Assembly (NCBI GenBank): GCA_041608535.1
Contig: JBFISM010000013.1
Location: forward strand, 1-43,445
Direction: 5' to 3'
Origin: JBFISM01 sp041608535
Lineage (GTDB): Bacteria > Actinomycetota > Acidimicrobiia > Spongiisociales > UBA5794
Length of the DNA stretch: 43,445 nucleotides
The notes beneath the pieces were generated by a model. It had not been told where the DNA came from and searched no databases. It worked only from the letters and a program-made list of their open reading frames with translations. The translations under genes and the position numbers were made by a program. This document shows positions 8,825 to 17,341 of the stretch, piece by piece. Every line of letters begins with the position of its first letter. The first letter of the stretch is position 1.

Positions 8825-9163
8825 CTAACGCTTCGCCTTGCAGTCGACGCAGTAGTGCGAGTTGGGCCGGTGGGCGAGTCGGGCTTCCCCGATGTCGTTG
8901 CCGCACGAATCGCACTTGCCGTACGTTCCCTTCTCGATCTTCGACAGGGCGGTATCGACATCCTGCAGCATGGTGTGCAGGTTGTCGACGATACCGAGCA
9001 CCTCCGTCCGCTCCGCAGTGGCGGCCGCCGCATCGGCAAAGCCATCGCCAAACTCGACCTCACCGGTCAACTCACCTTTCTCGGTGGCTCCGAGCTCCGT
9101 GAGTTGCTCGACCAGCTTGGCGCGTTCGGCAGTGAGCGACGCCTTGGCGACCTCGATGTCCAC
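8825..9163 (-). CDS. DksA/TraR-family zinc-finger protein
   Basis: The 112-residue protein has an N-terminal coiled coil (about residues 5-75, rich in Leu, Glu and Ala) and a C-terminal C4 zinc finger with C84-x2-C87 (KCDSCGNDIGEARL) and C105-x2-C108 (YCVDCKAK). This is the layout of DksA-like factors that enter the secondary channel of RNA polymerase. The acidic tip residues cannot be judged with certainty by eye. The GTG start at 9163 has a strong ribosome site (GAGGGAG) five bases upstream. It lies 21 bases after xerD and 3 bases before the HD gene. Transcriptional regulation is the likely role. Confidence 0.87.
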   Translation of the reverse strand: MDIEVAKASLTAERAKLVEQLTELGATEKGELTGEVEFGDGFADAAAATAERTEVLGIVDNLHTMLQDVDTALSKIEKGTYGKCDSCGNDIGEARLAHRPNSHYCVDCKAKR

Positions 9164-9184
9164 AGCTGCTCCCTCGATCGACCT

Positions 9185-10087
9185 TCACGCACTCCGTGGG
9201 TGCGACGTGACAAACACCTCGAGTAGGTGTTGTGGGGACACACGGGTGTAAACCTGTGTAGTCGAGATATTAGCGTGACCCAGGAGTTCTTGAACGGTGC
9301 GGAGGTCGGCACCGCCTTCCACCATGTGCGTGGCCGCGGAATGGCGCAGCACATGGGGCGAAACCCGTGCCGGGTCGATCCCTGCGGTCCGCGCAGCACG
9401 GCGCACGATGTCGTACACGCCCTGGCGGCTGAGCCGGCCGCCCCGGGCGTTGACGAACATCGCTCCCGGGTCGCCACGGCCCCGTTTCAGCTCCAGTCGC
9501 TCCGGCAGGTAGTGCTCGAGGGCAGCCACCGCGTGACGTCCCAGCGGCACGATGCGTTGCCGGTCGCCCTTGCCGGTGAGTCTCACCGTGTTGGTCTCGT
9601 AATCCACGTCGTCGAGGTCGACCGCCACGGTTTCGGCCACCCGAGCGCCCGTGGCGTACATGAACTCGAGCAACGCCCGATTGCGTCGGCCCAGAGGTCG
9701 CACCGGGTCCGGAGACTCGATGAGACGCAACGTCTCGTCGACCGTGAGCGCCTTGGGCAGGCTGCGGCCCGGGGACGGGCGCTCGATCATCGCCGTTGGA
9801 TCGTGCCCGACCAGTTCCTCCCGGACCGCAAAGCGGTGCAGCCCGTTGACGGCAGCAAGCTTGCGGACGATGGTCGAGCGCTTCCATCCGTGCTTGCGCA
9901 TCCAGGCGAGATACGCAGCGACTTCGCTCTCGCCCACGTCGTCGATGGACTCAACACCTCTGTCGGCCAGCACCGCCCGGTATTGCTCCAGATCGCGGCG
10001 ATAGGCATGGATGGTGTTCGCCGCCAACCCGCGCTCGGTGCGGAGTGCGGCGAGAAACTCGTCGATTGCATCCGGGAGCGGCGTCAT
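9185..10087 (-). CDS. xerD: Tyrosine recombinase XerD
   Basis: XerD with XerC resolves chromosome dimers at dif. The 300-residue protein has the SAM-like N-terminal core-binding domain (ERGLAANTIHAYRRDL) and the C-terminal catalytic domain. The full active-site set is readable: R149 (ATGARVAE), K173 (TGKGDRQR), H245 and R248 (SPHVLRHS), H271 (LLGHANISTTQ) and the nucleophile Y280 (VYTRVS). Its position between a nudix hydrolase and the scpAB block matches the usual actinobacterial xerD, so this is the housekeeping enzyme rather than a phage integrase. ATG start at 10087, 12 bases after the nudix stop. Confidence 0.94.
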   Translation of the reverse strand: MTPLPDAIDEFLAALRTERGLAANTIHAYRRDLEQYRAVLADRGVESIDDVGESEVAAYLAWMRKHGWKRSTIVRKLAAVNGLHRFAVREELVGHDPTAMIERPSPGRSLPKALTVDETLRLIESPDPVRPLGRRNRALLEFMYATGARVAETVAVDLDDVDYETNTVRLTGKGDRQRIVPLGRHAVAALEHYLPERLELKRGRGDPGAMFVNARGGRLSRQGVYDIVRRAARTAGIDPARVSPHVLRHSAATHMVEGGADLRTVQELLGHANISTTQVYTRVSPQHLLEVFVTSHPRSA

Positions 10088-10099
10088 CGTCGGGCTGGG

Positions 10100-10675
10100 T
10101 CAGCGGGACCGCTGCGCAAACTCGTCGGCATGAAGGAACGCCATCAGTCCGATCTGGGACTTTGCATCGGTGATCTCACCCGAGGCGATGGTGGCCGCCA
10201 CTGCCGTAACCGGGATCTCGATCACCTCAGCGGTCTCCTCCTCGGGACCGTCGGGTGTCGTCTCCGTCGGTGTGCACTCGTGCGCGAGGTATACGGTGAT
10301 GAACTCGTCGTTGAATCCGGCGCCGGTGTGGAACCCGATCAAGCGCTCGAGACGCCCGGCAACGAGCCCCACCTCCTCGCTCAGCTCGCGGTGTGCGGCC
10401 GTGATGCCATCCTCGCCGGCGATGTCGAGCTTGCCGGCCGGAAGCTCGAGCAGCATCGAGTCGATCGGTGCTCGGTATTGCCGGATCAGCACGACGTGGT
10501 CGACACCGTCCCGTTCCACAACGGCCACGACGGCCACCGCACCGGGATGACGCACCGTCTCGCGCTCGATCGCTCGCTCACCCGGGGCCACGAGATGCAG
10601 CCGGTCGAGGCGAAGGAAGGGGGTGTGCGAGAGGGTTCTGGCCCCGATGATCCGAAAGACCGGGTCGTCCGTCAC
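10100..10675 (-). CDS. Nudix hydrolase, ADP-ribose pyrophosphatase type
   Basis: The 191-residue protein most likely cleaves ADP-ribose to AMP and ribose 5-phosphate. The nudix box is GKLDIAGED...HRELSEEVGL, with one residue more than the consensus between the first Gly and Glu. A similar extra residue occurs, as I recall it, in the mycobacterial homologue Rv1700, which also lies next to pyrG. The LIRQYRAPIDSMLLELPAGK segment before the box is typical of ADPR enzymes. It starts at a GTG (10675) only three bases after pyrG, so the two are co-expressed. Confidence 0.92.
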   Translation of the reverse strand: MTDDPVFRIIGARTLSHTPFLRLDRLHLVAPGERAIERETVRHPGAVAVVAVVERDGVDHVVLIRQYRAPIDSMLLELPAGKLDIAGEDGITAAHRELSEEVGLVAGRLERLIGFHTGAGFNDEFITVYLAHECTPTETTPDGPEEETAEVIEIPVTAVAATIASGEITDAKSQIGLMAFLHADEFAQRSR

Positions 10676-10678
10676 CCG

Positions 10679-12331
10679 CTACACGTCGGCATTGACGTCG
10701 GCCTCGACGGGCAAGGCCGCGGTCTGCTCACGCTCGTGCCGGGCCACCGCCGCACGGATGAAGCCCTCGAACATCGGGTGCGGCGCATCGGGCCGGGAGG
10801 TGAATTCGGGATGGAATTGCGACGCGATGAAGTACGGGTGTGCCGGTAGCTCGATCATCTCGACGAGGCGGTTGTCCGGCGAGAGGCCACTGAGACGCAT
10901 CCCCGCCGCTTCCAGTTCCTTGCGGAACCGGTTGTTCACTTCCCAGCGGTGTCGATGGCGCTCATAGATCACCTGGTCGCCGTAGAGACGGTGCGCCAGC
11001 GAACCCTCCTCGAGTTTCGCCGGGTACACCCCGAGACGCATCGTGCCACCCATGTCCTCGACATCGTGCTGATCGGCCATGAGGTCGATGACCGGATGAT
11101 CGGTCGTCGGGTCGAACTCGGTGCTGTTGGCGTCGGCATGGCCGAGCACGGATCGAGCGAACTCGATGACAGCGCACTGCAGCCCGAGACACAGCCCGAG
11201 ATACGGCACACCCTCTTCGCGTGCATGGCGAATCGCCTGGATCTTGCCCTCGACACCGCGATATCCAAAGCCGCCGGGCACGATGATCCCGTCGAGCCCG
11301 GCGAGATGGGATGCGGCGAGGAGCCCGTCGACATCCTCGGCGGCGATCCAGCGCAGATCGAGCGCCACTCCGGCCGCCGCCGCTCCATGACGCAGCGCCT
11401 CCACCACGGAGAGATAGGCGTCGGGCAGGTCGACGTACTTGCCGACGAGACCGATGGTGACCGTTCCCGTGGAGTGCTGCATGCGATCGACCATGTCGGT
11501 CCACGCAGCCAGATCCGGCGGCGAAGTCTCGATGTGGAGCTCGCGACACACCACCTCGTCGAGGCCCCCCTCGCGGAGGTGCAACGGCACGGCATAGATG
11601 TTGTCGACGTCCATGGCCGAGATCACGGCATCGGTGGACACGTCACAGAACAGGCTGATCTTGCGGCGGGCGGAATCGTCCAGGGGCCGGTCCGAACGCA
11701 CCACGATGATCTCGGGGTGGATGCCGCGACCCCGCAGTTCGGCGACCGAGTGCTGCGTCGGTTTGGTCTTCAGCTCCTCGCTCGTCGACAGGTAGGGCAC
11801 GAGCGTCACATGGATGTAGCAGGTGTTCTCGGGACCGACATCCTTGCGTACCTGCCGGATGGCCTCGAGGAAAGGCAAACTCTCGATGTCGCCGACGGTG
11901 CCACCCACTTCGGTGATGACGACATCGACGGTGTCGTCGTCGCCGAGTTTGCGGATCCGGGCCTTGATCTCGTTGGTGATGTGCGGAATCACCTGCACCG
12001 TGTCGCCGAGGTACTCGCCGCGTCGCTCCTTGCGGATCACGGACTGATAGATCGAACCTGTGGTGACGTTGGAGTCGCGACGCAACCGCTCGCCGATGAA
12101 GCGCTCGTAGTGGCCGAGGTCGAGGTCGGTCTCGCCACCGTCGTCGGTCACGAACACCTCACCGTGCTCGAACGGATTCATGGTGCCCGGATCGACGTTG
12201 ATGTACGGGTCGAGCTTCTGCGCCACGACCCGCAGCCCACGTGCCTTCAGCAGCCGGCCCAACGATGCAGCGGTGATGCCCTTCCCCAGGCTCGAGGTCA
12301 CTCCACCCGTGACGAAGACGAATTTCGTCAA
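10679..12331 (-). CDS. pyrG: CTP synthase
   Basis: PyrG makes CTP from UTP, ATP and glutamine. The 550-residue protein has the N-terminal synthetase domain (KFVFVTGGVTSSLGKG at 3-18; EVGGTVGDIESLPFLEA) and a class-I glutamine amidotransferase domain with nucleophile C381 (GLCLGLQ) and the late FHPEF motif. A TTG at 12331 is preferred as start because AGGAG lies seven bases upstream and the homology begins immediately; the preceding GTG at 12334 would be only four bases from that ribosome site. It follows recN by about 50 bases. Confidence 0.96.
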   Translation of the reverse strand: MTKFVFVTGGVTSSLGKGITAASLGRLLKARGLRVVAQKLDPYINVDPGTMNPFEHGEVFVTDDGGETDLDLGHYERFIGERLRRDSNVTTGSIYQSVIRKERRGEYLGDTVQVIPHITNEIKARIRKLGDDDTVDVVITEVGGTVGDIESLPFLEAIRQVRKDVGPENTCYIHVTLVPYLSTSEELKTKPTQHSVAELRGRGIHPEIIVVRSDRPLDDSARRKISLFCDVSTDAVISAMDVDNIYAVPLHLREGGLDEVVCRELHIETSPPDLAAWTDMVDRMQHSTGTVTIGLVGKYVDLPDAYLSVVEALRHGAAAAGVALDLRWIAAEDVDGLLAASHLAGLDGIIVPGGFGYRGVEGKIQAIRHAREEGVPYLGLCLGLQCAVIEFARSVLGHADANSTEFDPTTDHPVIDLMADQHDVEDMGGTMRLGVYPAKLEEGSLAHRLYGDQVIYERHRHRWEVNNRFRKELEAAGMRLSGLSPDNRLVEMIELPAHPYFIASQFHPEFTSRPDAPHPMFEGFIRAAVARHEREQTAALPVEADVNADV

Positions 12332-12382
12332 CACAGCTCTCCTGGTCGGAAGGGACCACTGTACCACCGGCCCGAACAGCGC

Positions 12383-13990
12383 CTAGGACCCCGCGGCAGC
12401 GCTCCTGGCGAGCAGCTCGGCGGCGTGCTCTCGTCCCCGCTCGCTGTCGGGCATGCCGGCCAGCATGCGGGTGAGCTCCTCGATGCGCCGTTCGCCATCG
12501 ACCACTTCCACCAGCGTCGTGTCACCGTCACGTGACACCACGACATGTGTCGTCGCATGTGCCGCCACCTGCGGGAGGTGGGTGACACACAACACCTGCC
12601 GCCGTTCGGCCAAGCCGGCCAGCTTCTGACCCAACGCCAGCGCCGCTGCGCCACCGACCCCGGCATCGATCTCGTCGAAGGTAGCGATGTGCCGGTCCGA
12701 GCCGCCGGCGGCAAGACGTATCGCAAGGACGAGCCGGCTCAGCTCGCCCCCACTGGCGATGCGCCCCACCGGCCTGGCGTCGAGCTCCACCGAGGAGGCG
12801 AAGCGCAACTCGATGCGATCACAGCCGGACGGACCCGCCGGTTGTGATGTGACGGCGAACTCCACGACCGGCTGGGCGAATCCGAGCTCTCGGAGGTGGT
12901 CGACGGCAGCGGCAGCGATCCGCTCCCCGGTACGCACTCGCTGTGTGGTGAGCGCGGCGCCGGTACGCTCGACCGCCGCCGTAGCAAGGGCGAGCGACTC
13001 ATCCAGCTCATCCACGGACGACAGCAGCTCCGTCAGCTCGGCAGCACGCTGCGCCGCAGCATCGCCGAAAGCGATCACGTCGGCAGCCGTGTCCCCATAC
13101 TTACGCTGCAGCTCGCCGAGCCGGGCAATGCGGCGCTCCAGCCGCTCGAGCTCGCCAGGATCGCCGTCGATCTCTACGGCGGCGATGCCGACGTCGGTGC
13201 GCAGGTCGCCGACGAGACCGGCGATGTCGAGCGCCTGGCGGGCCAGCTGGGCGTTCTCCGGGTCGAGGGCGGCGGCTCGCTCCAGCGCAAGCAACACCTG
13301 ATCCAGCAGCGGCTCGATTCCGTCCTCGCCGAGTCCCTGGTGTGCTGCGCTCAGCGCCTCACCGATGGCGGTGGCGTTGCGGTGCCGGCTCGCTGCTCTC
13401 GCCAGCTCGGCGTCCTCTCCCGGGGAGATCGCCGCTGTCTCGATCTCTTCGGCCTGAAAGCGGCACATGTCGAGCTCCCGTTCCAACCCGTGCCGGTCGC
13501 CACCGAGCTGCGCCGCCCGGCTGCGCAATGTCTCCAGATCGGCGTAGGCGGCCTGATATGCCTCCACCGCACGACGGCCCTCGGTGTCGAGCGACTCGTC
13601 GAGTATGGCTCGTACATGGCGCCCGCTGACGAGACGCAGATGATCGTGCTGTCCCACGATCTCCACGACGGCTCGTCCGGTCTCGGCGAGTTGCCCCGCC
13701 GATGCCATTGCCCCGTCCAGATACCCCCGGCTGCGGCCGCGACTGCTGAGACGGCGAATGACCACGCGCTCCTCGCCATCGACGTCGAACCGTGCCTGGA
13801 CGGTGGCCTCGTCGCCCTTGGGACCGATGAGGTCCCTACGTGCGGTTCCCCCGACCACGAGACCCAATGCACCCAGCAGCAGCGTCTTGCCGGCGCCGGT
13901 CTCACCCGTCACCACCACCAGCCCCGGCCCCAGCTCCACCTGGGCATGCTCGATCAGCCCCAGATTGTCGACGATGAGCTCCTCAAGCAT
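12383..13990 (-). CDS. recN: DNA repair protein RecN
   Basis: RecN is an SMC-like ATPase that acts early in double-strand-break repair. The 535-residue protein begins MLEELIVDNLGLIEHAQVEL with Walker A GETGAGKT at 29-36. A central coiled-coil region follows (heptad-like Leu/Ala/Glu-rich stretches from about 160 to 340). The signature RIASGGELSRLVLAIRLA, Walker B ATFDEIDAGVGG and the closing CVTHLPQVAAHA segment are all present. The ATG at 13990 overlaps the nadK stop by 8 bases; the frame stays open upstream but only as a shadow of nadK. Confidence 0.96.
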   Translation of the reverse strand: MLEELIVDNLGLIEHAQVELGPGLVVVTGETGAGKTLLLGALGLVVGGTARRDLIGPKGDEATVQARFDVDGEERVVIRRLSSRGRSRGYLDGAMASAGQLAETGRAVVEIVGQHDHLRLVSGRHVRAILDESLDTEGRRAVEAYQAAYADLETLRSRAAQLGGDRHGLERELDMCRFQAEEIETAAISPGEDAELARAASRHRNATAIGEALSAAHQGLGEDGIEPLLDQVLLALERAAALDPENAQLARQALDIAGLVGDLRTDVGIAAVEIDGDPGELERLERRIARLGELQRKYGDTAADVIAFGDAAAQRAAELTELLSSVDELDESLALATAAVERTGAALTTQRVRTGERIAAAAVDHLRELGFAQPVVEFAVTSQPAGPSGCDRIELRFASSVELDARPVGRIASGGELSRLVLAIRLAAGGSDRHIATFDEIDAGVGGAAALALGQKLAGLAERRQVLCVTHLPQVAAHATTHVVVSRDGDTTLVEVVDGERRIEELTRMLAGMPDSERGREHAAELLARSAAAGS

Positions 13991-14789
13991 GGTCGAGCCC
14001 GAACTGCTTGCGCACGGCCTGCGGGAACACCTCTCCACCTCCACTGACGAAGCGGACTGGTCGGTCTCCCCGACGCACGGTCACCACGCCCCCCGCCTCC
14101 ACGACCACGGCTTCCTTGCCGTCGAGATTGATCCTGACGGAACGTTCGCTGCCGACCTCGAACTCGACGCTGGTCTCCGGATGGAGCACGATCGACCGCG
14201 ACAGCAGGCTGTGCGGCGCCACCGGAGTGAGCACCAGCGCCTGCAGCGCCGGGTCCAACACCGGACCGCCCGCCGACAGTGAGTATGCGGTAGAGCCCAG
14301 CGGGGTGGCGACGATGATGGCATCGGCACGATACGTCGTGAAATACGCCCCATCGATGGTGACAGCCAGGGTGACCAGCCGCTGGGTGACCACCTTCTCC
14401 AGCACGACATCGTTGATCCCATGCCAGGACGAACCGTCGCTCGTCGTCGCCTCCAGCGTCATCCGACCGTGCTCGGCGTGACCCTCGTCGAGCACGGCAT
14501 CGAGCAGGCGATCCGGATCGTCCGGTTCGAACTCCGTGAGATAGCCGACGGTCCCCAGGTTGACCCCGGCGACCGGCAGGTCGTGGCGGTAGGCGATCTG
14601 CGCCGCCTCGAGCAAGGTGCCATCGCCACCGATCCCGATCACCACGTCGACCTCGCCACCGGTGTGCAGATCGATCCGCGACGTGATCATGCCGCGGTTG
14701 GCGGCGGCCTTCTCCAACTTCTCGGCGGCGCTCGTCACCGCCGGTTGGTTGGGGTTGAGCACCAGCCCGAGACGCAACCCATCGGTCAT
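13983..14789 (-). CDS. nadK: NAD kinase
   Basis: NadK phosphorylates NAD to NADP. The 268-residue protein has the family motif GIGGDGTLLEAAQ with the catalytic Asp at D56, the NLGTVGYLTEF segment, the NDVVLEK motif and the ATPLGSTAYSLSAGGPVLDP substrate loop. The order tlyA-nadK-recN with overlaps (ATGA between tlyA and nadK; 8 bases between nadK and recN) is the standard actinobacterial arrangement. No unusual features were seen. Confidence 0.97.
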   Translation of the reverse strand: MTDGLRLGLVLNPNQPAVTSAAEKLEKAAANRGMITSRIDLHTGGEVDVVIGIGGDGTLLEAAQIAYRHDLPVAGVNLGTVGYLTEFEPDDPDRLLDAVLDEGHAEHGRMTLEATTSDGSSWHGINDVVLEKVVTQRLVTLAVTIDGAYFTTYRADAIIVATPLGSTAYSLSAGGPVLDPALQALVLTPVAPHSLLSRSIVLHPETSVEFEVGSERSVRINLDGKEAVVVEAGGVVTVRRGDRPVRFVSGGGEVFPQAVRKQFGLDHA

Positions 14790-15580
14790 GATTCCTCCCC
14801 GGCGGTGTCGGCGACGACTGGGAGAAGCCGGGCAACTGCCTCCCCCGGCCGCACATGCACCAGGAACTCCTGGTTGCCGGCGCTTCCCAAGATCGGCGAC
14901 GCCGTGGCGCCGCAGAGACCCAGCCCGTGCTGCGCCGCAGCCTCCACGACCTCACCGAGCGCGACCTCGCGGTCGCGCCGGTCGCCGACGACACCGCCTC
15001 GACCCACGCGACTCGGCCCCACTTCGAACTGCGGTTTGACCAGCAAGACGTAATCGGTGTGGTCGGCTCCCAGACCGGCGAGATGGGGCATGAGCAAGCG
15101 GAGCGATATGAAGGACACGTCCGCCACCACGGTATCGAAAGGCGCACCCACGGCAGCGGGTTCGACCGCCCGGACATCGGTGGACTCCCATACCGTGACC
15201 GCCGGGTGCGATCGCAGCAACGGATCGAGCTGGCCCCGGCCGACGTCGACAGCCACCACCGCGGCCACACCTCGTTGCAGCAGGACGTCGGTGAAGCCAC
15301 CGGTCGACGAGCCGACATCGATCGCACGCCGCCCGGCAACGTCGATGCCGAATACGTCGAGCGCATGGTCGAGCTTGTCGCCACCCCTGCTGACGAAGCG
15401 GCTCGCATCCGGATCCACCGCGATGACGACCGAGGAATCGACCCGCTGAGCAGCACGACGCACCACGGTGTCGTCGATCCGCACCGCTCCGGCGGAGATC
15501 AGGCGCTGCGCCAGGCTGCGGGAGCGCACCAGCCCGCGCTGCACCAGGCTGATGTCCAACCGCTCGGCCACCAGGGTCAC
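14786..15580 (-). CDS. tlyA: TlyA family rRNA 2'-O-methyltransferase
   Basis: TlyA methylates ribose 2'-OH groups of cytidines in 16S and/or 23S rRNA; loss gives capreomycin resistance in M. tuberculosis. The 264-residue protein has an N-terminal S4 domain (ERLDISLVQRGLVRSRSLAQRL), then an FtsJ-like Rossmann domain with FVSRGGDKLDHAL (K69), AIDVGSSTGGFTDVLLQRG (SAM site, D88) and LLVKPQFEVG with the second lysine of the K-D-K-E tetrad. The GTG start at 15580 overlaps the stop of the small upstream gene (GTGA). Confidence 0.95.
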   Translation of the reverse strand: MTLVAERLDISLVQRGLVRSRSLAQRLISAGAVRIDDTVVRRAAQRVDSSVVIAVDPDASRFVSRGGDKLDHALDVFGIDVAGRRAIDVGSSTGGFTDVLLQRGVAAVVAVDVGRGQLDPLLRSHPAVTVWESTDVRAVEPAAVGAPFDTVVADVSFISLRLLMPHLAGLGADHTDYVLLVKPQFEVGPSRVGRGGVVGDRRDREVALGEVVEAAAQHGLGLCGATASPILGSAGNQEFLVHVRPGEAVARLLPVVADTAGEES

Positions 15581-15762
15581 GATCCCGGCGGATCCGCCGC
15601 ATCGGATGGGGGCGGCGCAGGGGGATCGAGGTGCGTCGTGAGCTCCGTGGCGATCTTCTCGGCGAGATCGGCAGCGTCCGCCGGATCGACCGCAGCGAGC
15701 TGTTCGATGGTGGTGTCGAGGTCGCCGGCCGGGCTCAATTCGGCGATGGGCTTATCATTCAT
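15577..15762 (-). CDS. Small conserved-position protein upstream of tlyA
   Basis: A 61-residue protein starting MNDKPIAELSPAGDLDTTIEQLAAVDP, with an Asp/Ala-rich helix-prone middle (DPADAADLAEKIATELTTHL) and a proline-rich tail. It has no motif I recognise. A similarly small uncharacterised gene (Rv1693) occupies the same place upstream of tlyA in M. tuberculosis, so it is probably a real conserved gene. The ATG at 15762 is favoured over in-frame starts further up, which would run into the divergent rhomboid promoter region. It overlaps tlyA by 4 bases. Confidence 0.65.
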   Translation of the reverse strand: MNDKPIAELSPAGDLDTTIEQLAAVDPADAADLAEKIATELTTHLDPPAPPPSDAADPPGS

Positions 15763-15800
15763 GAGACCATTATCCCCGCCGCGTGTGACAGGAACGAGCA

Positions 15801-16541
15801 TTGTTTCCGATCCGGGACGTCAACCCGACCCGCATTGCACCGGTGGTGACGGTCGCCATCATTGCCCTCAACCTGCTCGTGTTCTTCGGATGGCAGCCGC
15901 AGACGACCGAAGCGGCCGCGGTCGAGTTCGCCTACGAGCACGCCGCGATCGCCTGTGAGCTCACCACGGGCGAGGCCCTCAGCCCCACCGAGATAAATTC
16001 GGGCATCTGTCGAGATGACGCCGCAGCTCCCGAGTTCGCCGCCAAGAACGTCTGGGTGTCGGCGGTGGTGTCGATGTTCCTCCACGGCGGTCTGTTCCAC
16101 ATCCTCGGCAACATGTGGTTCCTGTGGATCTTCGGCAACAACGTCGAGGAGGCGTTCGGCAGGTTGTGGTACCTCCTCCTCTACCTGGTGACAGGGCTCC
16201 TCGCCACCGGCGCCTTCGTGTGGCTCAACCCGGAGTCGACCATCCCGCTGGTGGGCGCCTCGGGCGCCATCGCAGGAGTCCTCGGATCCTATCTGGTGCT
16301 CTTCCCACAGCACCGTATCTTGTCGTGGTTCGCCTTCCTGTTCGTCCCCGTACCGGCGATCATCTTCCTCGGGTTGTGGTTCCTCAGCCAGTTCGGACTC
16401 GAGGGTCAGGGGATAGCCTGGGAAGCTCACGCCGGTGGCTTCGTGGCCGGCGTAGTGCTCACGCTGCCGCTGCGTCCGCTGTTGCTGCGACGGGTACGCG
16501 AGCTGCACCGGCCCCGCTCGGCGATCCTCGGATCCGGTTAG
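15801..16541 (+). CDS. Rhomboid family intramembrane serine protease
   Basis: The 246-residue integral membrane protein cleaves transmembrane substrates within the bilayer. Membrane segments are visible near residues 14-30, 84-115, 121-141, 150-170, 176-197 and 207-225. The catalytic dyad is S154 in GASGA and H210 in AHAGGFVAG; the HGGLFHILGNMWFLWIFGNNVEEAFG segment is the family's conserved oxyanion/loop region. The N-terminus (FPIRDVNPTRIAPVVT) matches the common bacterial subfamily. The start is a TTG at 15801 with AGGAA six bases upstream. It is the only plus-strand gene in this part and converges on the HAD gene. Confidence 0.93.
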   Translation: MFPIRDVNPTRIAPVVTVAIIALNLLVFFGWQPQTTEAAAVEFAYEHAAIACELTTGEALSPTEINSGICRDDAAAPEFAAKNVWVSAVVSMFLHGGLFHILGNMWFLWIFGNNVEEAFGRLWYLLLYLVTGLLATGAFVWLNPESTIPLVGASGAIAGVLGSYLVLFPQHRILSWFAFLFVPVPAIIFLGLWFLSQFGLEGQGIAWEAHAGGFVAGVVLTLPLRPLLLRRVRELHRPRSAILGSG

Positions 16542-16576
16542 CCGGCGCCGCAAGACAGCCCCTCGGTCGCGAGCAT

Positions 16577-17341
16577 TCAGCCGAGGATGCGATCCAACTC
16601 GGCGGCGGACTCCAGCACATGGTCCACGTCCGCCTGCGATGCGGCCGCCGCCGTGGTGACACCGGTGAGCACGAGCACCGCACCCCAGCCGTTGACCCGG
16701 GCCAGCGCCATGTCGCTGTCGAGACGATCGCCGACGACAACGACCCTCCCGATGGCCAGCTCCCGGAGTGCGGCGGCAAAGGGCGGGTGGGGCTTACCCA
16801 TCACCTCGGCCATGGTCTCCGTTGCCGTTTCCAGAGCAGCAACGATGGAACCCGCACCCGGGGCCAGACCTTCTGGCGTGGGGAAGGTCGGATCGTGGTT
16901 GGTGGCGACGAGCCGCGCTCCATTGCGCACCGCGTACGACCCGGCGACGAGCTTGTCGTAGTTGATATCTCGGTCGAGGCCGACCACGACGGCATCTGCC
17001 TTGCGCCAGTCGTCGGTCACCGGTACGCCCTCCCGCTCCATGACCACGGGGAGACCGGGGCCTCCGATGACGAGGGCTCGGTCGACGGATCCAGCCAGCG
17101 CACGTGCCGTGGCAGCGCCTGACGTGACGATCGTTGCCGGGTCGACCTCGAGACCGCTGCGGCGGCGGATGTTCTCGGCGATTCCGGCTTCGGTGACGGT
17201 CGAGTTGTTCGTGGCAAACAGCACATGGTGGGTGCGCTGCACCCTTTCGACCACGGCGGCCACGCCATCGATCGGCTCGCGACCCCGATACAGCACACCG
17301 TCGAGGTCGAAGACGATCGTCTGATACGGGCCGCCGGTCAC
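16577..17341 (-). CDS. HAD hydrolase, NagD-like (subfamily IIA)
   Basis: The 254-residue phosphatase shows motif I FDLDGVLYRG (D12 nucleophile, D14), motif II LFATNNSTVT, and motif IV VVVGDRLDSDMALAR. The cap type and the NNS motif fit the NagD/4-nitrophenylphosphatase group. M. tuberculosis carries such a gene (Rv1692) next to tlyA as well. The substrate is not predictable from sequence; sugar phosphates or glycerol phosphate are family possibilities. The GTG start at 17341 overlaps the peptidase stop by 4 bases. Confidence 0.9.
   Translation of the reverse strand: MTGGPYQTIVFDLDGVLYRGREPIDGVAAVVERVQRTHHVLFATNNSTVTEAGIAENIRRRSGLEVDPATIVTSGAATARALAGSVDRALVIGGPGLPVVMEREGVPVTDDWRKADAVVVGLDRDINYDKLVAGSYAVRNGARLVATNHDPTFPTPEGLAPGAGSIVAALETATETMAEVMGKPHPPFAAALRELAIGRVVVVGDRLDSDMALARVNGWGAVLVLTGVTTAAAASQADVDHVLESAAELDRILG

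Noticed and set aside
9185..10087. Tyrosine recombinase as the integrase of a mobile island
   Set aside because: Its context between nudix/pyrG and scpAB is that of the housekeeping XerD, and no attachment repeats were seen.
9227..12535. Two plus-strand frames of more than 500 codons opposite xerD, the nudix gene and pyrG
   Set aside because: Antisense shadows of strongly recognised enzymes; length alone is not evidence at this GC content.
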